Below, in pieces: positions 1-8,225 of a stretch of DNA of 64,000 nucleotides. The first letter of the stretch is position 1, and each line of letters opens with the position of its first letter. The stretch is from Streptomyces sp. NBC_00250 (GTDB taxonomy: Bacteria; Actinomycetota; Actinomycetes; Streptomycetales; Streptomycetaceae). The stretch is from positions 4,031,501 to 4,095,500 of the forward strand of contig NZ_CP108088.1 in assembly GCF_036192275.1 (NCBI RefSeq). The letters are read 5' to 3'. Position numbers and translations under genes: made by a program. Under the pieces are notes generated by a model. It had not been told where the DNA came from. It made no database searches and saw only the letters and a list, made by a program, of their open reading frames with translations.

Positions 1-1
1 C

Positions 2-1453
2 GCCGCCCTCACCCCCGACCGGCCCGTCCTCCTCCAGGGAGACCGCGTCCTCACCTTCGAGGGCCTGCGCGAGCGCGCCGAGCGCTGCGCCGCCGGGCTC
101 CACACCATGGGGGTGCGCCCCGGCACGGTCGTCGCCTGGCAGCTGCCCACCCGCATCGAGACCGCGGTGCTCTCCTTCGCGCTCGCCCGCATCGGAGCCG
201 TACAGACGCCCGTGATCCCCTTCTACCGGGACAAGGAGGTCGGCTTCGCGCTGCGCGAGTCCAAGGCCGAGTTCTTCGCCGTTCCCGGAATCTGGCGCGG
301 ATTCGACCATACGGAGATGGCCCGGCGGCTCGGCGCGCACGGCGTCTTCGAGGCGTACGGCCCCGATTCCCTCCCCGACGGCGACCCGGCGGTCCTTCCC
401 CCGCCGCCGTCCTCCGGGACCGACGTCCGCTGGATCTACTGGACGTCCGGCACGACCTCCGACCCCAAGGGCGTCCTGCACACCGACCGCTCGCTCCTCG
501 CGGGCGGCTCCTGCCTCGCCCACGCGCTCCATCTCACCTCGTCCGACGTCGGCTCGATGGCCTTCCCGTACGCGCACATCGCCGGGCCCGACTACACGGT
601 GATGCTGCTGCTGTACGGATTCCCGGCCGTCATGTTCGAACAGTTCGCGCTGCCGGACGCCCTGGACGAGTACCGCCGGCACGGGGTCACGGTGGCCGGC
701 GGATCCACCGCCTTCTACGCGATGTTCCTCGCCGAGCAGCGCAAACAGCCGGACGAGCCGGTCATCCCCACCCTGCGGCTGCTCGCGGGCGGCGGAGCGC
801 CGAAGCCGCCGGAGATCTACCACTCCGTACGGAAGGAGCTGGGCTGCCAACTCACCCACGGGTACGGCATGACCGAGGTCCCCATGATCACCATGGGCGC
901 CCCCGACGACACCCCCGAGAACCTCGCGACCACCGAGGGCCGCCCGCCCGCCGGCATGGAGATCCGGATCACCGGTTCCGGGGAGGTACGGCTCCGCGGA
1001 GAGGCCGTCTGCCGGGGCTATCTGGACCCGGCGCAGACGGCCGCCGCCTTCGACGAGGACGGCTTCCTCATCACCGGCGACGTCGGACACCTCACCCCGA
1101 GCGGGCATCTCGTCCTCACCGGCCGGATCAAGGACATCATCATCCGCAAGGGCGAGAACATCTCGGCCAAGGAGATCGAGGACCTCCTCCACCGGCACCC
1201 GGACATCGGCGACACGGCCGTCATAGGCCTCCCGGACGCCGAGCGCGGCGAACGCGTCTGCGCCGTCGTCGAACAGCCCCCGGGCGCCGCCCCGCTGACC
1301 CTCCCGGCGGTCACTGCCTTCCTCCGCGAGGCGGGCCTCTCGGTCCACAAACTGCCGGAACAGCTGGAGGTGGTGGCCGAACTCCCCCGCAACGAGACCC
1401 TGCGGAAGGTGCTGAAGTACAAACTCAGGGAGCGGTTCGGCCGCTCTCTATAA
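2..1453 (+). CDS. AMP-binding acyl-CoA synthetase, 5' end cut by window edge
   Basis: The frame is open from base 2, so the start lies before the window; the ATG at 107 is internal. The enzyme adenylates a carboxylic acid with ATP and passes it to CoA. Visible motifs are the phosphate loop YWTSGTTSDPKGV, the A5 motif GYGMTEV, GDVGHL, the hinge GRIKDIIIRKGENI and a C-terminal lysine in RKVLKYKLRE. The substrate cannot be read from the sequence. An 8-bp hairpin follows the stop, and the next gene starts 52 bases downstream. Confidence 0.9.
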   Translation, partial: AALTPDRPVLLQGDRVLTFEGLRERAERCAAGLHTMGVRPGTVVAWQLPTRIETAVLSFALARIGAVQTPVIPFYRDKEVGFALRESKAEFFAVPGIWRGFDHTEMARRLGAHGVFEAYGPDSLPDGDPAVLPPPPSSGTDVRWIYWTSGTTSDPKGVLHTDRSLLAGGSCLAHALHLTSSDVGSMAFPYAHIAGPDYTVMLLLYGFPAVMFEQFALPDALDEYRRHGVTVAGGSTAFYAMFLAEQRKQPDEPVIPTLRLLAGGGAPKPPEIYHSVRKELGCQLTHGYGMTEVPMITMGAPDDTPENLATTEGRPPAGMEIRITGSGEVRLRGEAVCRGYLDPAQTAAAFDEDGFLITGDVGHLTPSGHLVLTGRIKDIIIRKGENISAKEIEDLLHRHPDIGDTAVIGLPDAERGERVCAVVEQPPGAAPLTLPAVTAFLREAGLSVHKLPEQLEVVAELPRNETLRKVLKYKLRERFGRSL

Positions 1454-1467
1454 TCCCCGGGATCCTT

Positions 1468-1487
1468 CCGCGAGTTCCCACTCGCGG
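1468..1487 (+). terminator. Hairpin after acyl-CoA synthetase
   Basis: Perfect 8-bp stem CCGCGAGT/ACTCGCGG with a 4-base loop, 14 bases after the stop. There is no T-run, as is usual in Streptomyces. Confidence 0.45.
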
Positions 1488-1505
1488 AACCTGAGGGGGA
1501 ATCAC

Positions 1506-3296
1506 ATGAGAAGACGACCCATCGCTTTCGCGGCGGGACTGGCGGCCGTCGCCGGCCTGCTGCTCGGCATACCGGCGGCGAGCCCGGCGACGGCAGCGAC
1601 AGCGCCGACGACGACCGCGCCCTACGCCGATGAAGTACGTGTCATCAGCTGGAACATCTGCGGCGAGGCCGGCAGCGACCGCGGGAAGATCGGCTACTGC
1701 CCGTACCGCAACGAGCCCGGTCTCAAGATGGACGAGGTCAAGAAGCTCGTCGACGCCCACCAGGCGAACGTCGTGATGCTCCAGGAGGCCTGCGGCTACG
1801 AGGGCGCGACGCCCCCGGCCGGTGCCGAGAAGAGTCACATGGCGCTGCTCGCCGCCCGCCTCGGCGCCGGCTGGTCCCTCGCGCACGCCGCCGGGAACAG
1901 GGCCAAGGACTACACCGACGCGACCAACACCTCGCTCAACCCCGTATCGAATTGCCGCGGCACCGCTCTGGGCGGCACGGTCGGCGTCCTGCTCGCCGTC
2001 AAGGGAACCTTCGACGGCCCCGTCGAGCGCGTCGAGACCGTCCCCGCCGGGGTCTCCGAGCGCCGGCTTCCCCTGCTCTGCGCACGGGTCACCGGCCTCA
2101 CGGACAAGCTCTGCACCACGCACCTCATCGACAGCGACAGCACCGTGGCAGAACGGCAGAGCAAAACCGTCCACGACCACCTCACATCCGCGCTCGCCAC
2201 CGGTGTCGTCCTCGGCGGCGACTTCAACTACCGCGAGACCACGGCAGCCCTGGAGCCGATCACCACCGCCCTCGGCCGCTGCCGGAACGACGACGACACC
2301 TCCGTCCACTGGGAGAACGCCGCCGCCCAGCCGCACTGGAGCCGCATCGACCACCTCTTCGGAACCGAGCGGCCCGGTGGGCAGCGGTTCGTGTCCTGCA
2401 CCGTCGACCACTCCCTCCTCGACACCACGCACAACCTGCTCTCCGGCGCCGAACCCCCCAACGGCTACTCCGACCACGCCCCGGTCATCGGCTACCGCCG
2501 CCCCGCCCCCGTCCCCGGCGACATGACCGGCGACGGCGCGCCCGACCTCGTCGCCGTCGACGCCGACGGCAAGCTGCGGCTCTACCACGGCGAGGGCACC
2601 GGCGGGATCCCCGGCGCCCACGACGTCATCGGCACCGGCGGCTGGTACAGCGCCTCGGTGGCGCACCGCGGGGACTGGACCGGGGACGGCAGGGAGGACG
2701 TGCTCGCCCGCGTCGGCGGTGAGCTGCGCGTCTACGCCAACCGCGGCGGCGGCGCGCTCGCCGCGCCGGTCACGGTCGCGACCGGACTGCCCACCGGCGC
2801 CCAGGTCGTGGGCGTCGGCGACACCACCCACGACGGACACCCCGACGCGGTCCTCCGGTACGGCGACAAGCTGTGGCTCCACGCCGGGGTCCGCGGCTCC
2901 GCACCGGCGGTGGCCGCACCCCGCGCGATCGGCGACAGCGGCTGGGACGCCATGACGCTCGCCTCACCCGGTGACGCCGACCGGGACGGCCGGGCCGACC
3001 TGCTCGCCCGGGACACCGGGACCGGCGACCTCTGGCTCTACCGGGGCGACGACGACGGGACCTTCGGCGACCGCGTCCTGTACGGGTACGGGTTCGGGGT
3101 CGGTGCGCGCCCGCTGCTCGCGGGAGGCGCCGACGCCGACCGGAACGGCGTGGCCGACCTGTGGGCCACGACGAACGAGGGCACCGGCACCCTGCTCTTC
3201 TACGCGGGCGGGACGGGCGACACGGGGACCCCGGTGGACGGCCCGCGCACCACGGTCGGGCTGAGCTCCTGGAACACCATCCGGTCCATCGGCTGA
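1506..3296 (+). CDS. Secreted endonuclease/exonuclease/phosphatase-fold protein with FG-GAP repeats
   Basis: 596 aa. The ATG follows a GAGGGGGA ribosome-binding site. Residues 1-30 form a signal peptide with an ASPATA-like cleavage region, so the protein is exported. Residues about 40-330 carry the EEP (DNase I-like) landmarks: VRVISWNIC, VVMLQE, VLGGDFNY and YSDHAPV, giving the metal-binding Asn/Glu and the catalytic Asp/His set. From about residue 335 there are five FG-GAP/VCBS repeats of the type GDMTGDGAPDLVAV and GDADRDGRADLLAR, which normally build a calcium-binding beta-propeller. A secreted nuclease or phosphoesterase with a propeller that binds the cell surface or substrate is likely; the substrate is unknown. 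Confidence 0.85.
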   Translation: MRRRPIAFAAGLAAVAGLLLGIPAASPATAATAPTTTAPYADEVRVISWNICGEAGSDRGKIGYCPYRNEPGLKMDEVKKLVDAHQANVVMLQEACGYEGATPPAGAEKSHMALLAARLGAGWSLAHAAGNRAKDYTDATNTSLNPVSNCRGTALGGTVGVLLAVKGTFDGPVERVETVPAGVSERRLPLLCARVTGLTDKLCTTHLIDSDSTVAERQSKTVHDHLTSALATGVVLGGDFNYRETTAALEPITTALGRCRNDDDTSVHWENAAAQPHWSRIDHLFGTERPGGQRFVSCTVDHSLLDTTHNLLSGAEPPNGYSDHAPVIGYRRPAPVPGDMTGDGAPDLVAVDADGKLRLYHGEGTGGIPGAHDVIGTGGWYSASVAHRGDWTGDGREDVLARVGGELRVYANRGGGALAAPVTVATGLPTGAQVVGVGDTTHDGHPDAVLRYGDKLWLHAGVRGSAPAVAAPRAIGDSGWDAMTLASPGDADRDGRADLLARDTGTGDLWLYRGDDDGTFGDRVLYGYGFGVGARPLLAGGADADRNGVADLWATTNEGTGTLLFYAGGTGDTGTPVDGPRTTVGLSSWNTIRSIG

Positions 3297-3309
3297 CCCT
3301 GCCGGCGCC

Positions 3310-3696
3310 TCAGGCGCTGAGGGGCTCGGGTCTGTCCGCCATCGCCGCGGGAACGTCCTCGTACACCTCGAAGAGGCGGCGGACACCGAGCGCGCCGAGC
3401 ACCCGGCCGACGTGCCCGTCCCTGTTCTCGGGGAGGATCAGGCGCAGCCTGCCGCCGCAGGAGCGGAGCAGTCGGCGGGCTGCGATCAGTACCCCGACCC
3501 CGCTGGAATCGCAGAACCGCACGGCGGACAGGTCGATCACCAGGTCGTGGCGGCCGCCCGCCACGGCGTCGTGGACGCGGCGGCGTATCCGGGGGGAGGT
3601 GACCAGGTCCATTTCGCCCCGCACGTGGAACACCGTCCAGGAGCCGTACTCGTTCTCGTCGACCTCGATCGTCGTCACGGTCGCCGCCTGCCCCAC
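3310..3696 (-). CDS. STAS-domain anti-sigma factor antagonist
   Basis: 128 aa from a GTG start. A single STAS domain spans residues about 10-110. CDSSGVGVL holds the conserved serine that a serine kinase/anti-sigma factor would phosphorylate, and VIDLSAVRF is the preceding strand. In the SpoIIAA/RsbV model the unphosphorylated antagonist frees a sigma factor by binding the anti-sigma. It is divergent from the sigma/anti-sigma pair at 3862-5711, but that anti-sigma is of the zinc-finger type rather than the RsbW kinase type, so its true partner may be encoded elsewhere. Confidence 0.88.
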   Translation of the reverse strand: MGQAATVTTIEVDENEYGSWTVFHVRGEMDLVTSPRIRRRVHDAVAGGRHDLVIDLSAVRFCDSSGVGVLIAARRLLRSCGGRLRLILPENRDGHVGRVLGALGVRRLFEVYEDVPAAMADRPEPLSA

Positions 3697-3861
3697 CGGC
3701 GCGAACCGAAACCCCCGGAATCAGGGATGACGCGTTCCTTACCATCCGGGGCGACGTCAAGGGCGTACTTGCGGGAAACATGCGTGCGTTGTCGGGACGG
3801 CGCACTACTTTGGAGGAGAACCGGGAGCCGTCGGGAAGCCACAGGAGGGGCGGAGGGTCGG

Positions 3862-4443
3862 ATGGCGATGGACACACCACCGCGCTGGGACCGCAGGATG
3901 CAGCAGCGGCTGGCGCGCGGCGAGGCGGCCGCGCTCGGCGAGCTGTACGACCGGTTCGCCGCTCTGGTGCACAGCCTCGCCCACCGGGTCCTCGACGACG
4001 ACGCCGCGGCCGACCAGATCACCCGCGAGGTCTTCGGCTACATCTGGGAGAACCCGGACGCGTACGACCCCAAGCAGGGGAACCTGCGCTCGTGGGTCGC
4101 CAAGCTGACACAGCGGCAGGCCGTCCACCGGCTGCGGCAGGCCGAGGCGACGGCGTACGCGGAGACGGGCCGGGGCTCGGCGGAGGAGCTGGAGCAGAAG
4201 GTGCGGCGGGCCTCCGTCGCGGCCCGCGCCGACTACATCGTGACGTCCATGCCGACACCCCTGCGGGCCGCGCTCGAACTGGCGTACTTCCAGCGGCGGG
4301 ACTACCGGCAGACCGCCGCGGACCTCGGCGTCACCGAGGACGAGGCGCGGCGGCGCCTCCGCCTCGGGCTGCAGCTGCTCTCCTCGGCGAACCGGCCCGC
4401 GTCCGAGGGCGGCGGTCCGCCCGGCTACGGACGGACGCTGTGA
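3862..4443 (+). CDS. RNA polymerase sigma factor, ECF/SigK-like
   Basis: 193 aa. The ATG at 3862 follows GGAGGG; an in-frame ATG at 3868 is an alternative. Region 2 is visible as ALGELYDRFAALVHSLAHRV and EVFGYIWENPDAYDP, and region 4 as LELAYFQRRDYRQTAADLGV followed by RRRLRLGLQLL. The downstream zinc-finger gene overlaps the stop (GTGA), which marks it as the cognate anti-sigma factor. From memory, the pair resembles the S. coelicolor SCO4409 locus. The target promoters are unknown. Confidence 0.88.
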   Translation: MAMDTPPRWDRRMQQRLARGEAAALGELYDRFAALVHSLAHRVLDDDAAADQITREVFGYIWENPDAYDPKQGNLRSWVAKLTQRQAVHRLRQAEATAYAETGRGSAEELEQKVRRASVAARADYIVTSMPTPLRAALELAYFQRRDYRQTAADLGVTEDEARRRLRLGLQLLSSANRPASEGGGPPGYGRTL

Positions 4444-5711
4444 CCGGGGCGAACGACGACGACGGGAACGACGTCGCACGCGCCCCGTGGATACCGGGGC
4501 CGCGTCGGGCGGCGGACGACCACGCGGACCTGACGGCCGATCCGAACTCAGCGCCGGAAGCAGCGCCGGAAGAGGAGAAGTCCGGGGTGGAACCCGAGCC
4601 CGACGTACCGGTCCTCAGCCACGGGGTGCTCAAGTCCCTCCTCGGGGCGTGGGCGCTCTCGGCGTGTTCGGCCGGGGAGACGAAGGCCGTCGAGGACCAC
4701 CTCACGGCCTGCGCGCCGTGCGCGGACGAGGCGCTGCGGCTGCGGGACGCGGTGACGCTGCTGCACGAGGACCGCGACCTGGACCTCGACCCGCTGCTGC
4801 GGTCCCGGGTCCTGGAGAACTGCCTGGGCCGGCGCCCGGCGCGCATCCCGGTGCCGGAATGGGTGACGCCGTACGACGCGGAGACCGCGCGGCTCGACGC
4901 GCTCCTGCGGGACATCGGCGAGTCGGAGTGGCACGCGCCGGTGCGGCTGAAGTGGTACGACGGGGACCGGATCGTACGCCGGAAGGCGACGGTCGCGGGA
5001 GTCATCGGCCATCTCCTCGCGGTGGACGGCCTGGTGTCGTCGGCGCTCGGGCTCGAAGACCCGCTGGGCACCGGGACTCCGGAACTGTCGCCGTCGGAGC
5101 GGACGGAGGCGTTCTGGTCGGGCCTGGACCGGCCGCCGAACCGCTCGATCCGAGGGCCGTGGCGGGAGCAGAGCCACACGCTGATCCGTACGGTCTCGTT
5201 CGCCGGGCGCGGTGTCGCGGACCTGACGGTCACGTACAAGGACTTCGCGCTGCCGCTGCGGGACTCGCTCCTTGAGCGGGCCTTCGAGTGCTGGGTGCAC
5301 GCGGACGACATCGCGAACGCGGTGGCGTACCCGTACGCGCCGCCGAGCGGGGCGCATCTGCACGACATGATCGACCTGGCGGCCCGTCTGCTCCCGGCGG
5401 CCCTGGCGCACCGCCGCCGCACGGGCCTCGCGTCCCCCGCCCGCCGGCTGGTCGCGGCGGGCGCGCCGGGCCGCTCGCTCCACCTGGAGGTGGAGGGCGC
5501 GGGCGGCGGCCACTGGTACATCGCGCTCGACTCCCCGGCGGCGATCGGCTCACCGGAACAGACGGTGGCGCAGGTCGCGATGGACGGCGTCGAGTTCTGC
5601 CAGCTGGTGGCGGGCCACATCTCCCCGGAGGAAGCGGCGGCCGGACAGGACGGCGACCGCGAAGCGATCAAGGACGTCCTGTCGGCGGTGGCGTCGCTGA
5701 GCCGCCTGTAG
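4440..5711 (+). CDS. Zinc-finger anti-sigma factor fused to a maleylpyruvate-isomerase-like (MDMPI) domain
   Basis: 423 aa. The GTG at 4440 overlaps the sigma factor stop, so the two are translationally coupled. Residues 1-50 are acidic and poorly ordered. HLTACAPC is the HxxxCxxC signature of zf-HC2/ZAS anti-sigma factors and sits near residue 90 after LLGAWALSACS. From about residue 140 to the end is a large domain resembling mycothiol-dependent maleylpyruvate isomerase/DinB proteins (LDALLRDIGESEW, ATVAGVIGHLLAVDGLV, ECWVHADDIANAV). No membrane segment is evident, so this is a soluble anti-sigma whose second domain may sense a ligand or thiol state. The function of that second domain is inferred. 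Confidence 0.85.
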   Translation: MTGANDDDGNDVARAPWIPGPRRAADDHADLTADPNSAPEAAPEEEKSGVEPEPDVPVLSHGVLKSLLGAWALSACSAGETKAVEDHLTACAPCADEALRLRDAVTLLHEDRDLDLDPLLRSRVLENCLGRRPARIPVPEWVTPYDAETARLDALLRDIGESEWHAPVRLKWYDGDRIVRRKATVAGVIGHLLAVDGLVSSALGLEDPLGTGTPELSPSERTEAFWSGLDRPPNRSIRGPWREQSHTLIRTVSFAGRGVADLTVTYKDFALPLRDSLLERAFECWVHADDIANAVAYPYAPPSGAHLHDMIDLAARLLPAALAHRRRTGLASPARRLVAAGAPGRSLHLEVEGAGGGHWYIALDSPAAIGSPEQTVAQVAMDGVEFCQLVAGHISPEEAAAGQDGDREAIKDVLSAVASLSRL

Positions 5712-5808
5712 AAAGACCCGCGGGAGGCACATATAGGCTGGTCAGCACTTGTGTCGTGCACATTGCCGGGAGGCACGACCCGCCCCCGTGACATGGAGTT
5801 CCTCCCTC

Positions 5809-6621
5809 ATGCGCCGTGCGCTTCCGTCCGTCCTGCTCTGCGCCGCGCTGCTGACCGCCGGCTGCGCCACCGTGGAAGCGAAGCCCGGCGCCACCGCCCC
5901 GGCCTCGACACCGAGCGCCGTCGCGACGACCCCCGCCGACGAGACCCGCGCGATACGCGACGCCGTCGCGGCGACCGGCCGGACCACCGCCCGGTTCTCG
6001 TACCGGACGGAGATCGGTACGAGCCCGTCGGCGGCTCCGTACGTCATCACGACCAGCGGCGCCCACGACTTCGCGCGGGACCTCGGCTCCCTCCGTTCGG
6101 GCATGGGGAAGGTGGCCCAGGTCGAGGAGGTCCTCACCTCGAAGCGGATCTACCTGCGGAGCACCGTCGGCGACGAGACGATGCCGTGGTCCTATCTCGA
6201 TCGCGCCGACGTCGAGGCCCGCCACGCCCTCCGGGCGCCCGCCAACGACCCCGAGTACACGCTGCGGCAGGTCGCCCTGGGCGAGCGGTTCACGCGGGTC
6301 GGCGAGGAGAAGCTGAACGGCGCGCCGGTCACGCACTACCGCGGCCACCTCCCGCACGCGGCCCTCATCCTGGAGATGGCGGAGGACCGTCGGGCGCTGG
6401 TGGACAAGATTCGCAAGCTCCTGGGCGGCCCGCTCCCCGCGTCCGCCGACGTGTGGGTGGACGGACGGAAGCGGGTCGTGAAGATGCGTCTCTCGCTGAA
6501 CATCGAGGGCATGCCGCTCTCCGTCAACACGCTCACGCTCACCGAGCTGGGCAAGCCGGTGAAGGTCACCGTCCCCAGCGCCGACGAAGCCGCCGAGTCG
6601 GACGGCTCGATCCTCGGCTGA
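5809..6621 (+). CDS. Exported lipoprotein, LolA/LppX-like fold possible
   Basis: 270 aa. The start ATG at 5809 gives a clean lipoprotein signal (MRRALPSVLLCAALLTAGC, lipobox LTAGC, lipidated Cys near residue 19). An earlier in-frame ATG at 5749 is disfavoured because it buries the signal. After a Thr/Ala/Pro-rich linker, the mature part alternates beta strands (TARFSYRTEIG, SKRIYLRSTVG, HYRGHLPHA, ADVWVDGRKRVVKMRL), as in LppX/LprG/LolA-like lipid-carrier lipoproteins. Its role is not established. Confidence 0.8.
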   Translation: MRRALPSVLLCAALLTAGCATVEAKPGATAPASTPSAVATTPADETRAIRDAVAATGRTTARFSYRTEIGTSPSAAPYVITTSGAHDFARDLGSLRSGMGKVAQVEEVLTSKRIYLRSTVGDETMPWSYLDRADVEARHALRAPANDPEYTLRQVALGERFTRVGEEKLNGAPVTHYRGHLPHAALILEMAEDRRALVDKIRKLLGGPLPASADVWVDGRKRVVKMRLSLNIEGMPLSVNTLTLTELGKPVKVTVPSADEAAESDGSILG

Positions 6622-6631
6622 CGCCGGTCGG

Positions 6632-6669
6632 GGTCGGCCGACGGCCGACCGCCCACCGGGCCGGTGGGC
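6632..6669. terminator. Bidirectional terminator-like hairpins between lipoprotein gene and purU
   Basis: GGTCGGCCG/CGGCCGACC (6632-6650) and GCCCACCGG/CCGGTGGGC (6651-6669) are two adjacent stems between the convergent genes. Confidence 0.55.
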
Positions 6670-6685
6670 CGGTGGGCGACGGGCG

Positions 6686-7537
6686 TTACGCGAAGACCAC
6701 CGTGCGGCGGCCGTTCAGGAGGATGCGGTGTTCCGCGTGCCACTTCACCGCGCGGGCCAGCGCCTGGCACTCCACGTCGCGGCCGATAGCGACCAGCTGG
6801 TCGGGGGTCACCTCGTGGCCGACCCGCTCGACCTCCTGCTCGATGATCGGGCCCTCGTCGAGGTCGGCGGTCACGTAGTGGGCCGTCGCGCCGATCAGCT
6901 TCACACCGCGCGCGTGCGCCTGGTGGTAGGGCTTGGCGCCCTTGAAGCTGGGGAGGAAGGAGTGGTGGATGTTGATGATCCGCCCGGAGAGCTGCTTGCA
7001 GAGGTCGTCGGAGAGGACCTGCATGTAGCGGGCGAGGACGACCAGCTCGACGTTCTCCTCGCGGACGAGGTCCAGGAGCGTCGCCTCGGCCTCCGCCTTG
7101 GTGTCCTTGGTGACGGGGATGTGCCGGAAGGGCAGCCCGTACGAGCCGACGAGTTCCTCGAAGTCGGTGTGGTTGGAGACGACGGCGACGATCTCGACCG
7201 GCAGCGCGCCGATCCGCGAGCGGAACAGCAGGTCGTTCAGGCAGTGGCCGAACTTCGACACCATGAGGACGACCCGCATGCGCTGGTCGGCGCGGTTGAT
7301 CTGCCAGTCCATCTCGAAGGAGTCGCCGACCGCGGCGAAGCTGGCCCGCAGCTTGTCGACGTTCACGGGCGCCTCGGCCGAGAAGTGGACCCGCATGAAG
7401 AAGAGTCCGCTGTCACGGTCTCCGAACTGCTGACTGTCCTCGATGTTGCACCCGGTGATGAAGAGGTAGCTCGACACGGCGTGCACGATGCCCTGCTTGT
7501 CGGGGCACGAGAGGGTGAGGACGTACTGGTCGGTCAT
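6686..7537 (-). CDS. purU: Formyltetrahydrofolate deformylase
   Basis: 283 aa. PurU hydrolyses 10-formyl-THF to formate and THF, feeding formate to PurT-type purine synthesis and balancing one-carbon pools. The ATG at 7537 (MTDQYVLTLSCPDKQG) is chosen over a start six codons upstream because it begins the ACT domain (residues 1-85). The formyltransferase core has MVSKFGHCLNDLLFR, NIHHSFLPSFKGA and the conserved His/Asp in IGATAHYVTADLDEGPI. Its length is the usual one. It is convergent with the lipoprotein gene and runs in the same direction as the SCO4402-like gene upstream. Confidence 0.95.
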   Translation of the reverse strand: MTDQYVLTLSCPDKQGIVHAVSSYLFITGCNIEDSQQFGDRDSGLFFMRVHFSAEAPVNVDKLRASFAAVGDSFEMDWQINRADQRMRVVLMVSKFGHCLNDLLFRSRIGALPVEIVAVVSNHTDFEELVGSYGLPFRHIPVTKDTKAEAEATLLDLVREENVELVVLARYMQVLSDDLCKQLSGRIINIHHSFLPSFKGAKPYHQAHARGVKLIGATAHYVTADLDEGPIIEQEVERVGHEVTPDQLVAIGRDVECQALARAVKWHAEHRILLNGRRTVVFA

Positions 7538-7601
7538 CCCGTCAGCCTGCCACACCCGGACGGGCCGGGTGACCCACTGTCCGGCAGACGGAACGGCGGG
7601 G

Positions 7602-8105
7602 TCAGGACCCGGTCATGATGTGCAGCACGTCCAGGGAGCGCGGAGGCGTGTCGGGGTCCTCCCCGTCGGCCTGCGCGAGGCGTACGTGTGCCTCGCGGGC
7701 GGCCCGTACGGCCTCCGGCCACCCGGGGTGCTGCAGATAGGCGGAGACGGGGGCGTCGGGGCCCACCTGGTGCATGATGCGCAGCACCCGGAGGACGGCG
7801 ACGTCGACGAGGGCGGCCTCGCCGGTGTCTCGGAAGATCGAGCCGACGTATTTCTCGGCGGACCAGTTGTCGAGCCAGGTGTCCTCGACCAGGCGGTAGA
7901 CGGCGTCGGTGACGTCGCCGTACCCGTCCAGGCCGGCCAGCCAGGTGGTCTCGTGGAACCCGGGGTCGGAGAGCATGTGCAGCGCCGAGCGCACGTTGCT
8001 GCGCCAGCGCCACCACGGCATGTCGTTGAGCGGCATGCCGCCCATGGTGGAGGAGCGACGGCCGCGACGGGAAGAGTTAACCGAACCGGAGACTGGACTG
8101 GACAC
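7602..8105 (-). CDS. SCO4402-family protein of unknown function
   Basis: Up to 167 aa from a GTG at 8105; an ATG at 8045 (MGGMPLNDMPWWRW) would give 147 aa. Neither has a clear ribosome-binding site. It is a conserved actinobacterial protein with MPLNDMPWWRWRSNVRSAL and a helical body, and no catalytic motif is recognised. It lies 64 bases upstream of purU in the same direction, as I recall for the S. coelicolor SCO4402/SCO4403 pair, so the two may be co-transcribed. Confidence 0.75.
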   Translation of the reverse strand: MSSPVSGSVNSSRRGRRSSTMGGMPLNDMPWWRWRSNVRSALHMLSDPGFHETTWLAGLDGYGDVTDAVYRLVEDTWLDNWSAEKYVGSIFRDTGEAALVDVAVLRVLRIMHQVGPDAPVSAYLQHPGWPEAVRAAREAHVRLAQADGEDPDTPPRSLDVLHIMTGS

Positions 8106-8225
8106 GTTTCGATCGTACGTTCCCTTGTCCGGTAACCGGAGCCGCCCCCTCGCAGCCCCCGTAATTCACCTTCACGTCACCCACCGTTGAACCGACCTCA
8201 CTCCCGCGTTACCCATGAGGCGGAA

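Noticed and set aside
3412-3861. Upstream extension of the sigma factor frame
   Set aside because: It overlaps the STAS gene antisense; the ribosome-binding site and region 2 support the start at 3862.
5749-5808. Earlier ATG for the lipoprotein
   Set aside because: It adds 20 residues before a perfect lipoprotein signal peptide.
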